In this document: positions 1 to 8,454 of the stretch, piece by piece
Position numbering within the stretch: the stretch's first letter is position 1
How the letters are laid out: every line of letters begins with the position of its first letter
Assembly (NCBI GenBank): GCA_043820105.1
Contig: JBDREC010000004.1
Coordinates: forward strand, 1-64,000
Direction of reading: 5' to 3'
From: JBDREC01 sp043820105 [NCBI: Pseudomonadota bacterium]
Lineage (GTDB): Bacteria; Bdellovibrionota_F; JAHFAK01
Length of the DNA: 64,000 nucleotides
Program-made: the position numbers and the translations under genes
The notes under the pieces: generated by a model
The model's database searches: none
What the model saw: the letters and a program-made list of their open reading frames with translations, nothing else
What the model was told of the DNA's origin: nothing

Positions 1-955
1 TATCTTTTTTGTTTTTTTCAAATTCAACAATAGATTTTGCAGCGAGAATCCCAGAAATCATGGCTCTTCCTGTGCCATTTCCAGAAAAGGGATAACTTGA
101 GCCCAAGGTTTCACCAGCAAGAATTAGGTTTGGAAAATATCGCAGGTGTTTCAAGTTGGATAAATTAGTTCTCAAAAATGCAGCCCTTGGAGCTTCCAGC
201 CAGCTTCCCTTTGTGTTAAAGCTTAAGTCTGTTTGTAATATCATGTTTGACAAGCATTCTTTTAAATTTAAATTTCTGGTTTTAAGTAACTTTCCACCAC
301 AACCAACATTAAAAACATTATTGCCAAGGGGGAATATCCATGAATATCCTGGGTTTAATTCTTTATCAAAATAGTATCTGTTTTCTGAAATAGTCCAATT
401 TGCTTTATAATATCCTCTAAAGGCAATCTGATCTGGGTCTTTAATTTTAGTGTGTTTTTTGATGCTAGAAAAAACAGCAGGATCCTGGCAACCTGTTGCT
501 AAAATAACATATCTGGAAAAAAGATAAAATGGTTGGTTATTGTTTTTTGATATAAATTCTATTTTGTGTTTAATATTGTCATATTCAATATTTCCTGTAA
601 ATATAGCGTTTATAAATTCAACACTTTGACTAGCTTTTTCAAAAAGAATGCTATCAAATACTTTTCTTTTTATTATTACAGCATTTGTATCAAAAATACA
701 TGCATCTTCTTTGTTTGCATATCTATAGAGTTTGTTTACTGCAAAGGCCTTTTGTCTAACTTCTTTTTCTAGTTTGTATTCTTTTAATATTTTCAAAGTA
801 TGATTTGTGATTGCATCTCCACAAATCTTATCCTTTGGAAAGCTGTTTTTGTCTATAAGGAGATGAGGATAGTCATTTTTGCTTAATTCTAAAGAAGCAG
901 CAAGTCCAGCTGGACCTGCTCCAATTATAATTGTGTCATGGATTTTGTTTTCCAT
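1..955 (-). CDS. Geranylgeranyl reductase-family FAD-dependent oxidoreductase (3' end beyond window)
   Basis: The frame is open from an ATG at 955 to the left window edge, giving 318 codons; the C-terminus is missing. The N-terminus has an FAD-binding Rossmann motif (IIIGAGPAGLAAS), then KICGDA near residue 42, a VILATGC stretch in the middle, and LAGETLGSSYPFSGNGTGR near residue 279, which binds the FAD diphosphate in geranylgeranyl reductase-type enzymes. Such enzymes saturate double bonds of isoprenoid chains (archaeal lipids, dolichol-like carriers, chlorophyll side chains). The start codon directly abuts the stop of the upstream polyprenyl-phosphate GlcNAc-1-P transferase gene, so the two are probably co-transcribed. 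I infer, without proof, that the substrate is the polyprenyl carrier used by that neighbour. Other substrates are possible because the family is broad. Confidence 0.8.
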   Translation of the reverse strand, partial: MENKIHDTIIIGAGPAGLAASLELSKNDYPHLLIDKNSFPKDKICGDAITNHTLKILKEYKLEKEVRQKAFAVNKLYRYANKEDACIFDTNAVIIKRKVFDSILFEKASQSVEFINAIFTGNIEYDNIKHKIEFISKNNNQPFYLFSRYVILATGCQDPAVFSSIKKHTKIKDPDQIAFRGYYKANWTISENRYYFDKELNPGYSWIFPLGNNVFNVGCGGKLLKTRNLNLKECLSNMILQTDLSFNTKGSWLEAPRAAFLRTNLSNLKHLRYFPNLILAGETLGSSYPFSGNGTGRAMISGILAAKSIVEFEKNKKD

Positions 956-1936
956 TTATACAAACCAAATTAGGGATGAAAAAAATAACTCTATAGCAAT
1001 GAATATCAGGACAATCTGCTTTTCTGTAAAATGGCCAGTTCTGGTGAAAATATGTATTAATGAGTAAATATTCTGATAATGTAATGATCTGACTTTTCCA
1101 TTATCATAATATCCATATGATTGGGCTTTGAACTTGCTTCTTGCCTTTAACACAAATTCAATTGCAAAGGGGATTAAAATAATCATCACGACTGTTTTTA
1201 GGTTACCCAAGACAGCAATAGAGGCTAAAGAAGCTCCCAACAGATAGGTTAAAGAATTTCCAGGTAAAATTTTAGCTGGAAACTTATTGTAGAAATAAAA
1301 AACAACTAGGGCTGAAAAAGTTATTAGGGAAATGAAAAATCCAATTTCAATATTATTAACGTATGTATAAATTGCAAGCATTCCCATGTAGACAATTCCC
1401 ATTCCTGCTTCTAAGCCGTTTAATCCAGCTAATAAATTAACAGCATTAGCAGGGAAACCAATAAAAAAGGGTAAAATACAAAGAGGATATAAAATTCCAA
1501 TATCAAGACTGCCCAAAAAGGGAATGAAAATAAAGGTATCATCATGCTTTAAAGCCATAAGAGGGACTGCTGTAACTAAGGTAAGAAGAGGTTTTTGAAT
1601 GTTGCTAAGGCCACAGCTTGAGTTTTTTGACTTTAAGATAAAGACATCATCAATAAAGCCAATTAGGGTTATTAAGAATATTGTTAATAAGTAGGTAAAG
1701 AAAAATAAAAGTTTATTTTCTTTTCCTAGAAAAAACACATTGAAATAAACAAAAGTAATTGTTGTAAAGGAAATAGAAAATAAAACAGCAAGACCTCCAG
1801 AAGAAGGGAGAAGAGGCTTATTTTCTTTGTTCAAATCTTTAACTGTAAGATCAGCTTTTTTTAAAAAGGATAAAAAAAATGGCATTATTAAAAGAGTAAT
1901 TGTAAAGCAAAATATGGCTGTAAGAAATATAATCAT
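956..1936 (-). CDS. Archaeal-type Alg7/AglH-like UDP-GlcNAc--polyprenyl-phosphate GlcNAc-1-P transferase
   Basis: This 326-residue, multi-spanning membrane protein belongs to the MraY/WecA/Alg7 superfamily, which moves a sugar-1-phosphate from a UDP-sugar to a polyprenyl phosphate on the cytoplasmic face of the membrane. GFIDDV at residues 93-98 carries the metal-binding aspartate pair, and NLLAGLNGLEAG at 168-179 is the second signature. The AG-x-NGLE wording and the C-terminal ARSKFKAQSYG stretch look like the archaeal/eukaryotic Alg7-AglH branch rather than bacterial MraY or WecA; that judgement is from memory of the families, not from a search. It is followed without gap by a geranylgeranyl-reductase-like gene and lies near glycosyltransferase and polysaccharide-export genes, so it probably starts assembly of a surface glycan. 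Confidence 0.8.
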   Translation of the reverse strand: MIIFLTAIFCFTITLLIMPFFLSFLKKADLTVKDLNKENKPLLPSSGGLAVLFSISFTTITFVYFNVFFLGKENKLLFFFTYLLTIFLITLIGFIDDVFILKSKNSSCGLSNIQKPLLTLVTAVPLMALKHDDTFIFIPFLGSLDIGILYPLCILPFFIGFPANAVNLLAGLNGLEAGMGIVYMGMLAIYTYVNNIEIGFFISLITFSALVVFYFYNKFPAKILPGNSLTYLLGASLASIAVLGNLKTVVMIILIPFAIEFVLKARSKFKAQSYGYYDNGKVRSLHYQNIYSLIHIFTRTGHFTEKQIVLIFIAIELFFSSLIWFV

Positions 1937-2121
1937 TATATTAAGTTAATTTGCTAATTTCTGGTTAAATAAAAAATAATAATACTTGCCTGTGAATTTT
2001 AAGTCAAATTCTTAGTATGCAGAGAAAAATAAATAGATGACTTAAGCTTCATTTTATATGATACGTTTTGTGTTTAAAAAGCATAAAATTAATTTTAACT
2101 AAAATAAGTTTAATATTACTA

Positions 2122-3444
2122 ATGTCAAAAAAGATTAGAAGGCTGCTTTTAATAAAACCAGCGTTTAAAAATGGATTATGGGGTATAGATCTTTTTAAAA
2201 TGCCACCTCTTTCTCTTGTTAATATTGGTTCTCTGGTTTTGGAAAATTGTCCCAATTGGGAAGTTGAATTTTTAGATAATGATTTTGAAAAGATAAATTT
2301 TAATGGCAATTATGATTTAGTTGGAATAACAGTGAGCACTTCTTTGGCTAATGCAGCCTATTCAATTGCAGATAAATTTCGTTCAAGTGGTGTTTCTGTA
2401 ATTTTGGGAGGTATTCACGCTACCTTTTGTTTTGAAGAGGCAAAAAAACATGCAGATTGTGTAGTTAAGGGAGAAGCAGAAGAAATTTTTTTACAAGTAC
2501 TGAGGGACTTTGAAAATAATAAAATGCATGCTTTTTATGACGGTGGAACCATTAAAGATCTTTCTAGTATTCCAAAACAAAGATTTGAATTAATTGCTAA
2601 GTATAACTATTTTGTCCCAAATGTTATTCAGGCAACTAGAGGTTGCCCAGGCAAGTGTGCCTTTTGTTCTGCACAAAAATTTAATGGATCTAGGGTTAGA
2701 TATCTTCCTGTTGATAAGGTTGTTGAAAATATCAAGAATGTTAAAAAATATGGAAAAAGCTTTTTTGGCCAATTTGGATTATTTTTTGCAGATGATAATA
2801 TATTTACTAATAAAGAATACGCCAAGGAATTATTTAAAAAGATTACTCCCCTGAGAATCAGATGGGGTGCGCAGTGTTCTTTAAACATTGCTAAAGATCA
2901 AGAGCTATTGACTATGGCAAGAAAAAGTGGTTGCAGAGCACTTTTGGTAGGTTTTGAATCTATAAATCAAGAAGCCCTGAATGAAGTTAATAAAGGCTAT
3001 TCTGTGCATGACTATGAAAAAATGATTTTCAATATTCACAAAGCAGGTATTGCAGTTGATGCTTCAGTTATTTTTGGTTTTGAAAACGAAGATAAAAATA
3101 CCATAGAAAAAACAGTGAAATATTTAATTAAAAATGAAATCGAACTTGCACAGTTTTCCATTTTAACACCTTATCCTGGATCTAAGCTATATGATAGTCA
3201 GGTAAAGCAATCTAAAATAAAAATATGGGATTGGAATCACTATGATCAATTTCACATGGTGTCTAAACACCACACCTGGTCAATTGATGAGCTTAATGAT
3301 GGTTTAATCAATGCATATAGATCTTTTTATTCAATAAGGTCTATCTTTAAAAGAATGTACAAAAATTTTAAAAGAATGAATTATCATTATGGATTAATAA
3401 GCAGTAAGATGAACTTTCAGTTTAGGAAATTTAATCCTAATTAA
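2122..3444 (+). CDS. B12-binding-domain radical SAM protein
   Basis: The N-terminal 150 residues look like a cobalamin-binding Rossmann domain (VGITVSTSLANAAY, VILGGIHATF, VVKGEAEE), followed by a radical SAM core whose cluster cysteines are C175, C179 and C182 in RGCPGKCAFC. A TIM-barrel continuation (GFESINQEALNEVNKGY) and a short C-terminal region follow. Members of this architecture methylate or rearrange lipids, phosphonates and other poorly activated carbons; the substrate cannot be told here. I chose the ATG at 2122, which begins the conserved domain, rather than an in-frame TTG at 2068; no clear Shine-Dalgarno sequence precedes either. The gene ends in a 4-base tail-to-tail overlap with a glycosyltransferase gene on the other strand. 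Confidence 0.8.
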   Translation: MSKKIRRLLLIKPAFKNGLWGIDLFKMPPLSLVNIGSLVLENCPNWEVEFLDNDFEKINFNGNYDLVGITVSTSLANAAYSIADKFRSSGVSVILGGIHATFCFEEAKKHADCVVKGEAEEIFLQVLRDFENNKMHAFYDGGTIKDLSSIPKQRFELIAKYNYFVPNVIQATRGCPGKCAFCSAQKFNGSRVRYLPVDKVVENIKNVKKYGKSFFGQFGLFFADDNIFTNKEYAKELFKKITPLRIRWGAQCSLNIAKDQELLTMARKSGCRALLVGFESINQEALNEVNKGYSVHDYEKMIFNIHKAGIAVDASVIFGFENEDKNTIEKTVKYLIKNEIELAQFSILTPYPGSKLYDSQVKQSKIKIWDWNHYDQFHMVSKHHTWSIDELNDGLINAYRSFYSIRSIFKRMYKNFKRMNYHYGLISSKMNFQFRKFNPN

Positions 3445-4526
3445 ATTCTATCTCTGTCTTGAAAATATTTGCTTACATCATTAATTAAGGCACTCTTATC
3501 AGTGCTCCATTCCAGACACTGGTTTTCACTTATTTTAACATCATTTTGTGGATCAAAATTATTTTTTTCAAGGATGTTATATCTTAAAACATGCTTTTTT
3601 CTTTTTTGATATCCATGCCAAAAATGATAACAAGTACTGTCTAGATAATAGATAGAGCCATTTACAGCGTTGTAAACCACATTAAACCAGTTAGAAAAAT
3701 CAAGTTTTAAGGATTCTACTCTTGAGATTGCAAGAGAATGATATTTGTTTCCGATCATAGCATTTGCCATGACAGTATCACCGCCTCCTACTATGCACCT
3801 ATCATAAAAAAGCATCTTTAATAGCACCTCTTTTCTGAAACACCAGCAAAGCCCAGGATTATAATAAGATTTATTATTTGATCCAATTATATATTTTCTG
3901 ATGTAATTGAAAAGGCCTGCTTTAATAAAAAAGTATTGGCCCCAATAGAAAAGCTTTGGATTAATTTTATCTCTTTGAAAAAAAGAAAAGATAAACTTAG
4001 CTTGAGGTTTTGCTTTTTTATCATGCTTTTTGGAACTGATGTAATAATGTGCAAAACTGTATTTGAAATTGCCTTCTTCTTTTCCTGGTTTAATTGTTTT
4101 GTTTATTAAAGAGGGAGCATAATTGGCTGGCGATTTGTCTTTCTTCATTAATATGGCATATTTGAAAGGTTGTATTGCTTTGTGCTTTTTTAGAGCCTCA
4201 ATACTTTTGCTTATCCAATTCTTATCATTTATGACTATATCACAGTCAATTGCACAGACATATTTGCAGGTTTTAGGAAGTTTGTTTAAGGCAATGTTAA
4301 GAAATCTTTCTTTTTGCCAAAGAACAGAGTCTGATTTTAGTTGAATCAATATCTCAGCATCTTTTTCTTTTATAAGCTGAAATGATTTGTTTGTTTTTGC
4401 TAGCTCAATAGTTATCAGTTGAAGGCCCTGTTTTTTGCTGTTTTCTCGAAATATCTGATAGTTTTTATATCGGATATCATTTTTAGAATAAGAAAAATAT
4501 GTTGTGATTCCCCAAAAAGATTCCAT
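3441..4526 (-). CDS. Putative GT-A type glycosyltransferase
   Basis: This 361-residue soluble protein has the layout of a GT-A glycosyltransferase: a nucleotide-binding N-terminal half with a metal-binding D-x-D at residues 94-96 (CAIDCDIVIND) and a later GGGDTVMANAMIG segment that resembles an acceptor-side motif. Several aromatic and histidine-rich stretches (YYLDSTCYHFWHGY) lie in the C-terminal third. No signal peptide is present, so it should act in the cytoplasm. Its stop and the ABC ATPase start are one base apart in a run of three same-strand genes, which suggests it builds the glycan that the ABC exporter moves. The donor sugar and linkage cannot be read from the sequence. Confidence 0.65.
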   Translation of the reverse strand: MESFWGITTYFSYSKNDIRYKNYQIFRENSKKQGLQLITIELAKTNKSFQLIKEKDAEILIQLKSDSVLWQKERFLNIALNKLPKTCKYVCAIDCDIVINDKNWISKSIEALKKHKAIQPFKYAILMKKDKSPANYAPSLINKTIKPGKEEGNFKYSFAHYYISSKKHDKKAKPQAKFIFSFFQRDKINPKLFYWGQYFFIKAGLFNYIRKYIIGSNNKSYYNPGLCWCFRKEVLLKMLFYDRCIVGGGDTVMANAMIGNKYHSLAISRVESLKLDFSNWFNVVYNAVNGSIYYLDSTCYHFWHGYQKRKKHVLRYNILEKNNFDPQNDVKISENQCLEWSTDKSALINDVSKYFQDRDRI

Positions 4527-5201
4527 TTAGTTGCTGCCCTTGTTCAAACAAATTGTTTTATTACATAATTTTTTTAACAACTCAGGATCATGGCTGACAA
4601 TTGCTACGATCTTATTTTTAGCTTTAATGATATTCTTTATTTTTTCTTTGCATTTGAGTTTAAATTCCTGGTCACCTACAGAAAACACTTCATCAATTAA
4701 TAAAATATCAGGATCAATATTAATTGCTATTGAAAAACCAAGTCTAGAGTACATGCCAGAAGAATACGTCCTAAGGGGTTGATAAATAAAATCACCTAGG
4801 TCTGCAAATTCTATTATATTAGGTAGCAATGCTTTAATTTTATTTTGTGACAAGCCATGAATTGCACCATTTAATAAAATATTTTCAAAGCCACTTAAAT
4901 TTTTCTCAAAACCAGAACCAATAGAAAGCAATAAAGGTTTTCCTTGAACAGAGATTTTGCCTTCATCTGGGCGATAGATTTTACCAATTAAGCGTAAAAG
5001 AGTTGTTTTTCCTGAACCATTTTTTCCTTTTATTCCAAGAGTATCTCCTGCTTTTAAGTCTAGGTTTATGTTTTTTAAGGCCCAAAAAACCTTTTTTTGT
5101 GGTGCTTGAAAGCAGTCGAAAAGCTTGTGTTTTATACTTCTTTGCCTGGTATTGTCTAAAATATATTTTAAACCAACATTATCAAGTTTAACGCTTACCA
5201 T
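4527..5201 (-). CDS. ABC transporter ATP-binding protein, polysaccharide/polyol-phosphate export (Wzt/TagH-like)
   Basis: The protein is a complete 224-residue ABC ATPase: Walker A GKNGSGKT at residues 59-66, a YSSGMYSRL signature at 146-154 and Walker B ILLIDE at 166-171. The SGFENI and SSGM variants are typical of the polysaccharide-exporting subfamily (Wzt, KpsT, TagH). The C-terminal carbohydrate-binding domain found in long Wzt proteins is absent, so it resembles KpsT/TagH in length. It sits two bases from the permease gene downstream of whose stop it begins, and one base before a glycosyltransferase gene, forming an operon read leftward. The likely role is ATP-driven export of a lipid-linked or lipid-anchored surface glycan across the inner membrane. 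Confidence 0.9.
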   Translation of the reverse strand: MVSVKLDNVGLKYILDNTRQRSIKHKLFDCFQAPQKKVFWALKNINLDLKAGDTLGIKGKNGSGKTTLLRLIGKIYRPDEGKISVQGKPLLLSIGSGFEKNLSGFENILLNGAIHGLSQNKIKALLPNIIEFADLGDFIYQPLRTYSSGMYSRLGFSIAINIDPDILLIDEVFSVGDQEFKLKCKEKIKNIIKAKNKIVAIVSHDPELLKKLCNKTICLNKGSN

Positions 5202-5203
5202 AT

Positions 5204-5971
5204 TTATAATATCTTTGCATAGTTGTGTTCATATTTTGAGATTAAATTAAATCCAATTACCATGAGACCTATCGAAAAGCACAATAGAATGGATAGTGAA
5301 AATAAATCAGGCATTTTATTGTATAAAATGGTGTTTCTGTAAGCTGTAAATAAAATAGTAAAGGGATTTAGTTTGAAAAGCCATAATATACTGCTAGGCA
5401 CCTCATTAATAGAATAAAGGCCTGGTGATAGAAAAAACCAGAACCTTAAAATATGTGTAAGGAGGTTGCTTGTGTCTTTTGCATAAACATTAAAGTGAGC
5501 AAGAATAGTTCCAATACCAAGGCCAAATAATAATTGAACTATAAGGATATAAGGAAAAAATATAATATTAAATCCAATTTGTATTTTATATAAAGCCAGA
5601 AGTATTGCTAAAATTAAAAGGCCAAAGAAAAAACTAAGAGTATTAGACAGGATGGGAATTATAGGGAAAATTACTTTTGGCAAATATACTTTTTTAATTA
5701 AGCCTGCTTGAGCCCTGATTGATCTGCCAGATTCCAATAAAGAAGTTGAAAACCATCTCCATGGAAGAAGGGATAAAAAAACAAACAATAGATAGTCATT
5801 GCTTCCTTTTTTAAAAATGACTACAACTAAAAGATAATAAATTAGCATGAAAATCAAAGGATCAAGCATCCACCAGAGCCAACCAAAAATTGCTCCTTTA
5901 TTTTTTATTTTAAGTTTCGCAAAAGTGCTGTGCTTAATAAATACTCTATATTTGAAGATGGTTTTTAACAT
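5204..5971 (-). CDS. ABC-2 type polysaccharide export permease (Wzm-like)
   Basis: This 255-residue protein has about six predicted hydrophobic spans and the ABC-2 export permease pattern: a short cytoplasmic N-terminus, AIFGWLWWMLDPLIFM at the first span, a KKVYLPKVIFPI stretch before the middle spans, and a FLSPGLYSI segment towards the end. These features match the Wzm/KpsM/TagG family that pairs with the ATPase encoded immediately downstream. It is the first gene of a leftward operon of permease, ATPase and glycosyltransferase. No promoter was recognised in the 450-base gap on its 5' side. The exported glycan is unknown. Confidence 0.88.
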   Translation of the reverse strand: MLKTIFKYRVFIKHSTFAKLKIKNKGAIFGWLWWMLDPLIFMLIYYLLVVVIFKKGSNDYLLFVFLSLLPWRWFSTSLLESGRSIRAQAGLIKKVYLPKVIFPIIPILSNTLSFFFGLLILAILLALYKIQIGFNIIFFPYILIVQLLFGLGIGTILAHFNVYAKDTSNLLTHILRFWFFLSPGLYSINEVPSSILWLFKLNPFTILFTAYRNTILYNKMPDLFSLSILLCFSIGLMVIGFNLISKYEHNYAKIL

Positions 5972-6423
5972 TAATTCTTATTTAATATTTAAAGATTAAG
6001 TTTTTCAAGGTATGATTAAAAAAGTCAAACATGTTTTTGCCAGAATAATGTGTAAGGGGACACGTTAGCCTTTATGTTCTTGATAAGGTATAATTAACTT
6101 GAGACATATTATCCTCAAAATATAATTTGTATTTTATTATTGCTTTTATAAGTGCCCGCCTGTAAAGTCTTTTTCACAGCTAGACTTTTTGGTACGATAA
6201 TTGCAGTTTGAAGAAATCTAGAAAAATTATAAATTAAATATAGGTATAACAACCAATGTCACAATAATATCTAATCATTTTTACGTTCAGTAATTTTATA
6301 AATCATGCGATTTTCATTGAATATTTTAAGCAACTGCAACTTGCTGCTTGTAAAGCTATACCTACAGCTTGCTGTTTCATTAATACATCAATTCTATCGC
6401 ATAATAAAAATGAGGATATTATT
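5972..6423. other. Intergenic region between divergent genes, no ORF
   Basis: This 452-base gap separates the leftward export operon from the rightward DUF1062 gene. It contains a sigma-54-like element at 6188-6206 reading right and, at 6331-6382, a segment with GCAACTTGCTGC and CAGCTTGCTG that could fold. I see no ORF or known RNA family here. Confidence 0.5.
6188..6206 (+). promoter_or_regulatory. Sigma-54 (-24/-12) promoter candidate
   Basis: The sequence TTGGTACGATAATTGCA has GG at 6191-6192 and GC at 6203-6204 with exactly ten bases between, matching the TGGCAC-N5-TTGC pattern of RpoN promoters. It reads toward the DUF1062 gene, leaving a leader of about 200 bases. Confidence 0.55.
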
Positions 6424-7041
6424 ATGTTATCTGCAATATTATTAAATAATATTTCTATACATTCAGAAATAATTGAGTGGCGCTTGGTTCCAACATCTGT
6501 ACCAAAGGTGAAATGGCTTTGTGGTGGGTGTAAGAGTGCAAGCTTATTTGAATCAACTGGGAAATTTAGAGTTAATGCTCAAAAAAAGACAATTGATGTT
6601 TGGCTTATTTATAGCTGCACAAACTGTGGTCATACTTGGAATGCTTCTATTTATAAACGAGTTTCTGCAAAGAATCTAAGCGCAGAGGAGTTTTTGAGCT
6701 TTCAAAGAAATGACGAACCTCTGGCTTTAAAATACGCCTTTGATTTTGAAATGCTTAAAAGAAATAGTGCAATTATTGATCAAGATATTGAATTTGAAGT
6801 TCTTGGCAAGGATTTAAATTTAAAAAATCTTGCATGCAATAGTGAAATCTCTATTGTCATAAAAGGTGCTTATCCTGTTGACCTAAGGCTTGATAAAATT
6901 CTATCTCAAAAGTTGGGAGTAAGCAGAAATGAACTTAAAAAGCTCATTGATTCTGGCAAAATTCAAATTGCGCCTAAAAAGAAAGGTCTTAAAAGAAGCT
7001 TAAAAGAGGATCTTTTTATTACGATTAAACTTAATAACTAA
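6424..7041 (+). CDS. DUF1062 domain protein
   Basis: The 205-residue protein matches the DUF1062 pattern: an IEWRLVP opening, two CxxC pairs (C33/C36 and C65/C68) that probably bind zinc, FRVNAQKKTIDVWLIY between them, and a KYAFDFEMLKRN stretch after. The C-terminal 60 residues (DLRLDKILSQKLGVSRNELKKLIDSGKI) resemble a small S4-like RNA-binding fold. Family function is not established; zinc and nucleic acid binding are inferences. The ATG at 6424 follows a GAGG sequence. The gene stands alone, preceded by a long leader and a sigma-54-like promoter, and faces a glycosyltransferase gene tail to tail with a 29-base gap. Confidence 0.8.
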   Translation: MLSAILLNNISIHSEIIEWRLVPTSVPKVKWLCGGCKSASLFESTGKFRVNAQKKTIDVWLIYSCTNCGHTWNASIYKRVSAKNLSAEEFLSFQRNDEPLALKYAFDFEMLKRNSAIIDQDIEFEVLGKDLNLKNLACNSEISIVIKGAYPVDLRLDKILSQKLGVSRNELKKLIDSGKIQIAPKKKGLKRSLKEDLFITIKLNN

Positions 7042-7070
7042 GATATGTTTTTATTAAATTAATCTTAATT

Positions 7071-8339
7071 TTAATTCAATTGCTCTATCAAATCTATTGC
7101 TCTTTTAACTCCATTCTCATTTCTCATAATCTCTGCTGCTTTGACTGCATTTATTTCAAGCTCCTTGGATTCAAGAGACATTTGAATTAAAATTGCAAGC
7201 TTTTGGGATGTTAAATTCTTTCTATTAATAGATCCTTTTGAAACGTGAATTCTTTTTAATTCTTTTGCCCAAAAAAATTGATCCAGAACATGAGGGACAA
7301 CTATTGATGGAACGGAAGCTAAGACACTTGATTGTGTTGTGCCAGCACCACCATGATGTATTATTAAAGAACATTTTGGGAAAATTGACTGATGATTGGC
7401 ACTTGTTACAGGATAAATATTTTTGTCATCTGTCTTGTAATTCAGTTGATCCCACTCGGATTGAAGAATTGCTCGAACACCTGCTTTTTTTATTGCTTCT
7501 ATTAATATTTTTGTTGTTTCTTCTGCATATTCGACGCTCACTCCCATCATACTTCCAAAGGTTATATAAATTGGTTTTTCTCCTGCATTTAAAAATTCTT
7601 CTAATCCATCAGGTAATGCCTTATCTTCACCCTCAATTGGCATATTAAAAAAACCACAAATTTTGTGATGATCACTCCAGTCAGATTGTTTTTCGCATAA
7701 AAGAGAACTGATGGCCAAAAGGTTTAAGGTGTTTGAAGAAAAGGCATCTGGAAGCATTTTGTTTATTGGTTTTAAGCCTTCTTGTAGTCTTAGTTCGTTA
7801 AACCTTTTTGAAAAATAAATACTGGTTAATATTTCAGCTGTTTTCCAGAGAAAGGGATTGAAAAATTTTCCTAGATTCGGCATGCCACTTGGGGGAATGA
7901 ATTTTGTTGGAATAGCATTGTAATTTAAGCCAACAGATACATGTTTTTTTTGAAAAAGCTCAGCTGCATTTTTTAATGGATGTACAGTAAAGTGACCAAT
8001 TAAGAGGTCATTTTTTTGACATAGGGCTTTTGAAAACTCGGTCATATCTTTCAAAAAGGGATCATAAATTGCTTCCCAAATAATTGATAGATGCTTCATT
8101 ATGTTGTTAGTTTTTGAAGCTTTTAAAACAAGGTGTTTCATTTTGTCGTGATCAATAATCAAATGACCAACTTTGGAAATTGAAAACCCAAACTTCTTTG
8201 CATAATGGGAATAATCTTTGTTATCACTACTTGAAATGCCAAGAGTAACTTCGTGACCTGCTTCATGTAGGCCCGCTGACAAGGCGACCATTGGCCGAAC
8301 ATCACCTTCAGATCCCCATGTTTGCAATCCAATTTTCAT
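7071..8339 (-). CDS. GT1-family glycosyltransferase (sterol/macrolide glucosyltransferase-like)
   Basis: The 422-residue protein has the GT-B fold of family GT1. It opens with MKIGLQTWGSEGDVRPMVAL, the G-x-x-G-D-x-x-P motif of sterol and macrolide glucosyltransferases, has IYITFGSMMG at the start of the C-terminal domain, and IIHHGGAGTTQSSV near residue 335, the nucleotide-sugar binding signature. No signal peptide or membrane span is evident. The acceptor is probably a hydrophobic molecule such as a lipid or polyketide, but this is inferred from family habit only. It is monocistronic, divergent from a methyltransferase gene and convergent with the DUF1062 gene. Confidence 0.85.
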   Translation of the reverse strand: MKIGLQTWGSEGDVRPMVALSAGLHEAGHEVTLGISSSDNKDYSHYAKKFGFSISKVGHLIIDHDKMKHLVLKASKTNNIMKHLSIIWEAIYDPFLKDMTEFSKALCQKNDLLIGHFTVHPLKNAAELFQKKHVSVGLNYNAIPTKFIPPSGMPNLGKFFNPFLWKTAEILTSIYFSKRFNELRLQEGLKPINKMLPDAFSSNTLNLLAISSLLCEKQSDWSDHHKICGFFNMPIEGEDKALPDGLEEFLNAGEKPIYITFGSMMGVSVEYAEETTKILIEAIKKAGVRAILQSEWDQLNYKTDDKNIYPVTSANHQSIFPKCSLIIHHGGAGTTQSSVLASVPSIVVPHVLDQFFWAKELKRIHVSKGSINRKNLTSQKLAILIQMSLESKELEINAVKAAEIMRNENGVKRAIDLIEQLN

Positions 8340-8454
8340 TTATCTTCCTTGGAATATAAAAGAAATATAGTTTAGCATTTTCTCATTTGACTTATCAATA
8401 AATAATTAATCTATACTCTGTTCATGGAAATTTACAGGAATTGAATTATAAACT

